A stretch of DNA of 7,897 nucleotides, taken from positions 1 through 7,897 of the forward strand of contig JACPHL010000192.1 of the NCBI GenBank assembly GCA_016188625.1, given 5' to 3'. The notes beneath the pieces were generated by a model, which saw only the letters and a program-made list of their open reading frames with translations, did not search any database and was not told the DNA's origin. This DNA comes from Candidatus Rokuibacteriota bacterium (lineage in GTDB: Bacteria > Methylomirabilota > Methylomirabilia > Rokubacteriales > JACPHL01). Of this stretch, positions 6,839 to 7,897 are shown piece after piece (position 1 is the first letter of the stretch; the number at the start of each line of letters is the position of its first letter). Position numbers and translations under genes: made by a program.

Positions 6839-7527
6839 GCGCCAAGGAAGCGTCGGGGATGATCGAGTACCCGCGGAACGGCGGGAAGGTCTCAGCCTTC
6901 CTCGCCCGGCCCGGCGGGGCGGGCCCCTTCCCCGCCCTCATCGTGGTCCAGGAGTGGTGGGGCCTGAACGCCCACATCAAGGACGTCGCCGGCCGCTTCG
7001 CCCGGGAGGGCTACGTCGCCCTCGCCCCGGACCTCTACCACGGCAAGGTCACCGACGACCCCAGCGAGGCCGGCAAGCTGATGGGGGCTCTGAACCGCGA
7101 GGAGGCCGTCAAGGCCCTCCTGGCCGGGATCGCCTACCTCAAGGGGCTCCAGGGCGTGGACGGCTCGCGCCTCGGGGTGACCGGCTACTGCATGGGCGGC
7201 TCCTACGCCCTGCTCCTGCCGTGCCGGACCGCCGAGCTGAAGGCGGCCGCCCCCTACTACGGGGAGGTCCCGGACGAGGGCACCTTGAAGAACCTGGCCT
7301 GCCCGGTCCTCTACATCTACGGGGACGCCGACTTCTGGATCACGCGCGAGGACGTCCGGCGGCTGGAGAGCGCCCTCAAGAAGTTCGGCAAGCCCGGGGA
7401 GGTGAAGATCTACCCCGGCGCCCCCCACGCCTTCTTCAACGACACGCGGGATGTCTACCGCCAGGCCGAGGCCCGGGACGCCTGGGCGCGCACCCTGGCC
7501 TTCTTCGCCCGCCACCTCAAGGGATAG
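6835..7527 (+). CDS. Dienelactone hydrolase family protein (alpha/beta hydrolase)
   Basis: Soluble alpha/beta hydrolase of 230 residues, the usual dienelactone hydrolase length. The cysteine nucleophile lies in GYCMGG (Cys119), the acid is probably Asp166 in GDADFW and the histidine is His198 in PHAFFND, giving the Cys-Asp-His triad of this family. Glu40 in VVQEWWGLN matches the Glu that holds the Cys in the resting enzyme. No signal peptide is seen. Known members open dienelactones in chlorocatechol breakdown, but most genomic homologues have unknown ester or lactone substrates, and no catechol-pathway genes are nearby. The start overlaps the CNNM paralogue (ATGA) and has AGAGGAGG upstream. 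It is the last gene of the run; only an imperfect hairpin without a T-tract follows the stop. It is annotated as hydrolase only; the substrate is not assigned. Confidence 0.93.
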   Translation: MSAKEASGMIEYPRNGGKVSAFLARPGGAGPFPALIVVQEWWGLNAHIKDVAGRFAREGYVALAPDLYHGKVTDDPSEAGKLMGALNREEAVKALLAGIAYLKGLQGVDGSRLGVTGYCMGGSYALLLPCRTAELKAAAPYYGEVPDEGTLKNLACPVLYIYGDADFWITREDVRRLESALKKFGKPGEVKIYPGAPHAFFNDTRDVYRQAEARDAWARTLAFFARHLKG

Positions 7528-7539
7528 CGGAGGTGCTAG

Positions 7540-7559
7540 CGGGCGGGACACCCCGGCCG
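7540..7559 (+). terminator. Imperfect hairpin after the operon, weak terminator candidate
   Basis: CGGGCGGG (7540-7547) and CCCGGCCG (7552-7559) pair over 8 positions with one G-G mismatch around loop ACAC, 13 bases after the hydrolase stop. There is no following T-run, so intrinsic termination is doubtful; in such a GC-rich genome it could also be chance. Confidence 0.25.
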
Positions 7560-7614
7560 GAGCTCATGTCAATAGGTGTGGAAATTGGTCAGGCGGCGGC
7601 CCTCCCCTTTTGCC

Positions 7615-7644
7615 CTGACGGCGCGCAACGCCGGGTGATATACT
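7615..7644 (+). promoter_or_regulatory. Candidate extended -10 promoter
   Basis: The -10 box TATACT (7639-7644, five of six matches) is preceded by the extended element TGA (7636-7638). The -35 candidate CTGACG (7615-7620, four of six) is 18 bp upstream. This is the best promoter match in the window. A 6-bp inverted repeat, GTCAGG (7588-7593) and CCTGAC (7614-7619), overlaps the -35 and could bind a regulator, though this may be chance. The transcript would start near 7650 and run about 185 nt before the GTG at 7834, leaving a long leader. Confidence 0.55.
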
Positions 7645-7781
7645 GCAAGCCGAAGCTCGATAGCACGGCAACCACGGGAGCCACTTGAGGCACCAAAACC
7701 CTTTCAGAACAAGAAGATACAGCATAAGTTGCAATGTCGGCGTCAGTGCATTAGGCCGCGCCATTTCGCAGCGTTTAGGGT

Positions 7782-7801
7782 ATTAGACAGTTCTGTCTAA
7801 T
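7782..7801. promoter_or_regulatory. Perfect 20-bp palindrome, operator candidate
   Basis: ATTAGACAG (7782-7790) and CTGTCTAAT (7793-7801) are exact reverse complements around a 2-nt centre. The right arm contains TCTAAT (7796-7801), five of six matches to a -10 box, with a weak -35 candidate TTTAGG (7774-7779) 16 bp upstream. A dyad lying over the spacer and -10 box, 32 bp before a start codon, is the usual position of a repressor operator. The size and symmetry would suit a dimeric helix-turn-helix repressor such as a TetR-family protein; which one is unknown. A 9-bp stem with a 2-nt loop is poorly suited to an RNA terminator, and no T-run follows. Confidence 0.65.
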
Positions 7802-7833
7802 TCTTGTTCGACCTACAGAAGGACAGGGGGATC

Positions 7834-7897
7834 GTGACGCTACCAGAGCCGCCGCAGGGCTGGGCCGCCGACGCGATTACAGGTTTCATCGACAACA
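7834..7897 (+). CDS. Start of an unidentified gene, truncated by the window end
   Basis: A reading frame opens at GTG 7834 and stays open to the window end, giving 21 visible residues that begin VTLPEPPQGWAADAITG. An in-frame TAA at 7798-7800 limits how far upstream it could start; TTG 7804 is the only other candidate. AAGGA (7819-7823) and a G-run (7826-7830) lie just upstream as possible ribosome binding sequence, and the palindrome and promoter candidates sit in front. I do not recognise the protein. The fragment is too short for domain assignment; a chance frame is possible. Confidence 0.5.
   Translation, partial: MTLPEPPQGWAADAITGFIDN

Larger units (their letters stand above)
7528..7833. 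other. 306-bp intergenic region with a shift toward AT
   Basis: No convincing gene on either strand. The first part (to about 7680) is still GC-rich and holds an imperfect hairpin and the 7615-7644 promoter candidate. From about 7685 the base composition becomes markedly more AT-rich than anything else in the window, with A-rich tracts near 7692-7730 and the 20-bp palindrome at 7782-7801. The layout fits a control region for the gene beginning at 7834. The composition change might also mark the edge of a horizontally acquired segment; the window is too short to decide. Confidence 0.6.

Noticed and set aside
7566-7620. Possible insertion-sequence end (TGTCAATAGG... near 7568, with a GTCAGG/CCTGAC inverted repeat)
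   Set aside because: The start loosely resembles TG-beginning IS termini, but no matching opposite end, target duplication or transposase is visible within the window.
7566-7688. 41-codon small frame (MSIGVEIGQAAALPFC...) after the hydrolase
   Set aside because: The best promoter core in the window lies inside it, no strong SD precedes it, and no known small protein is recognised.
7564-7764. 66-codon minus-strand frame starting MARPNALTPTLQ
   Set aside because: The MARP start recalls some regulators, but the rest has no helix-turn-helix pattern and no SD is clear. It is likely chance in the intergenic region.

Overview
The window is a very GC-rich, densely packed bacterial segment with every recognisable gene on the + strand. 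Strong G/C bias at third codon positions, 4-bp ATGA/GTGA gene overlaps and a branched-chain amino-acid (liv) ABC transporter cluster suggest a high-GC Gram-negative soil or sediment lineage. Rokubacteria/Methylomirabilota or a deltaproteobacterium-like group would fit, but no rRNA or marker phylogeny is present, so this is a guess.

Region 1 (1-2173) is the end of a liv operon: the C-terminal part of a LivM permease, a complete LivG ATPase overlapping it by 4 bp, and a LivF ATPase that looks broken. LivG and LivF are separated by an unusual ~290-bp insert with two strong GC hairpins. LivF has an in-frame TAG at codon 16, ahead of its Walker A motif, and a changed VPEGR-type motif.

Region 2 (about 2190-7527) looks like one transcription unit behind a weak candidate promoter. 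In order it holds a small TM-helix (MscS-superfamily-like/CmpX-type) membrane protein, thioredoxin, thiamine-monophosphate kinase ThiL, two tandem CNNM/CorC-type membrane proteins (DUF21 + CBS pair + CorC/HlyC domain), and a dienelactone-hydrolase-family enzyme. The last four genes overlap one another by 4 bp. The two CNNM/CorC paralogues have each lost different conserved residues of the DUF21 ion-binding region, which is the most distinctive protein-level signal here.

Region 3 (7528-7897) is a sharp change: a mostly non-coding stretch, much more AT-rich from about 7685. It holds an extended -10 promoter candidate (7615-7644), a perfect 20-bp palindrome (7782-7801) overlapping a second candidate -10 box, and then an SD-like sequence and GTG start of a new gene cut off by the window end. 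This looks like the control region of a repressor-regulated gene.

I found no CRISPR array, tRNA, rRNA or transposase. The best leads are the interrupted livF with its hairpin insert, the complementary motif losses in the CNNM pair, and the operator-like palindrome.
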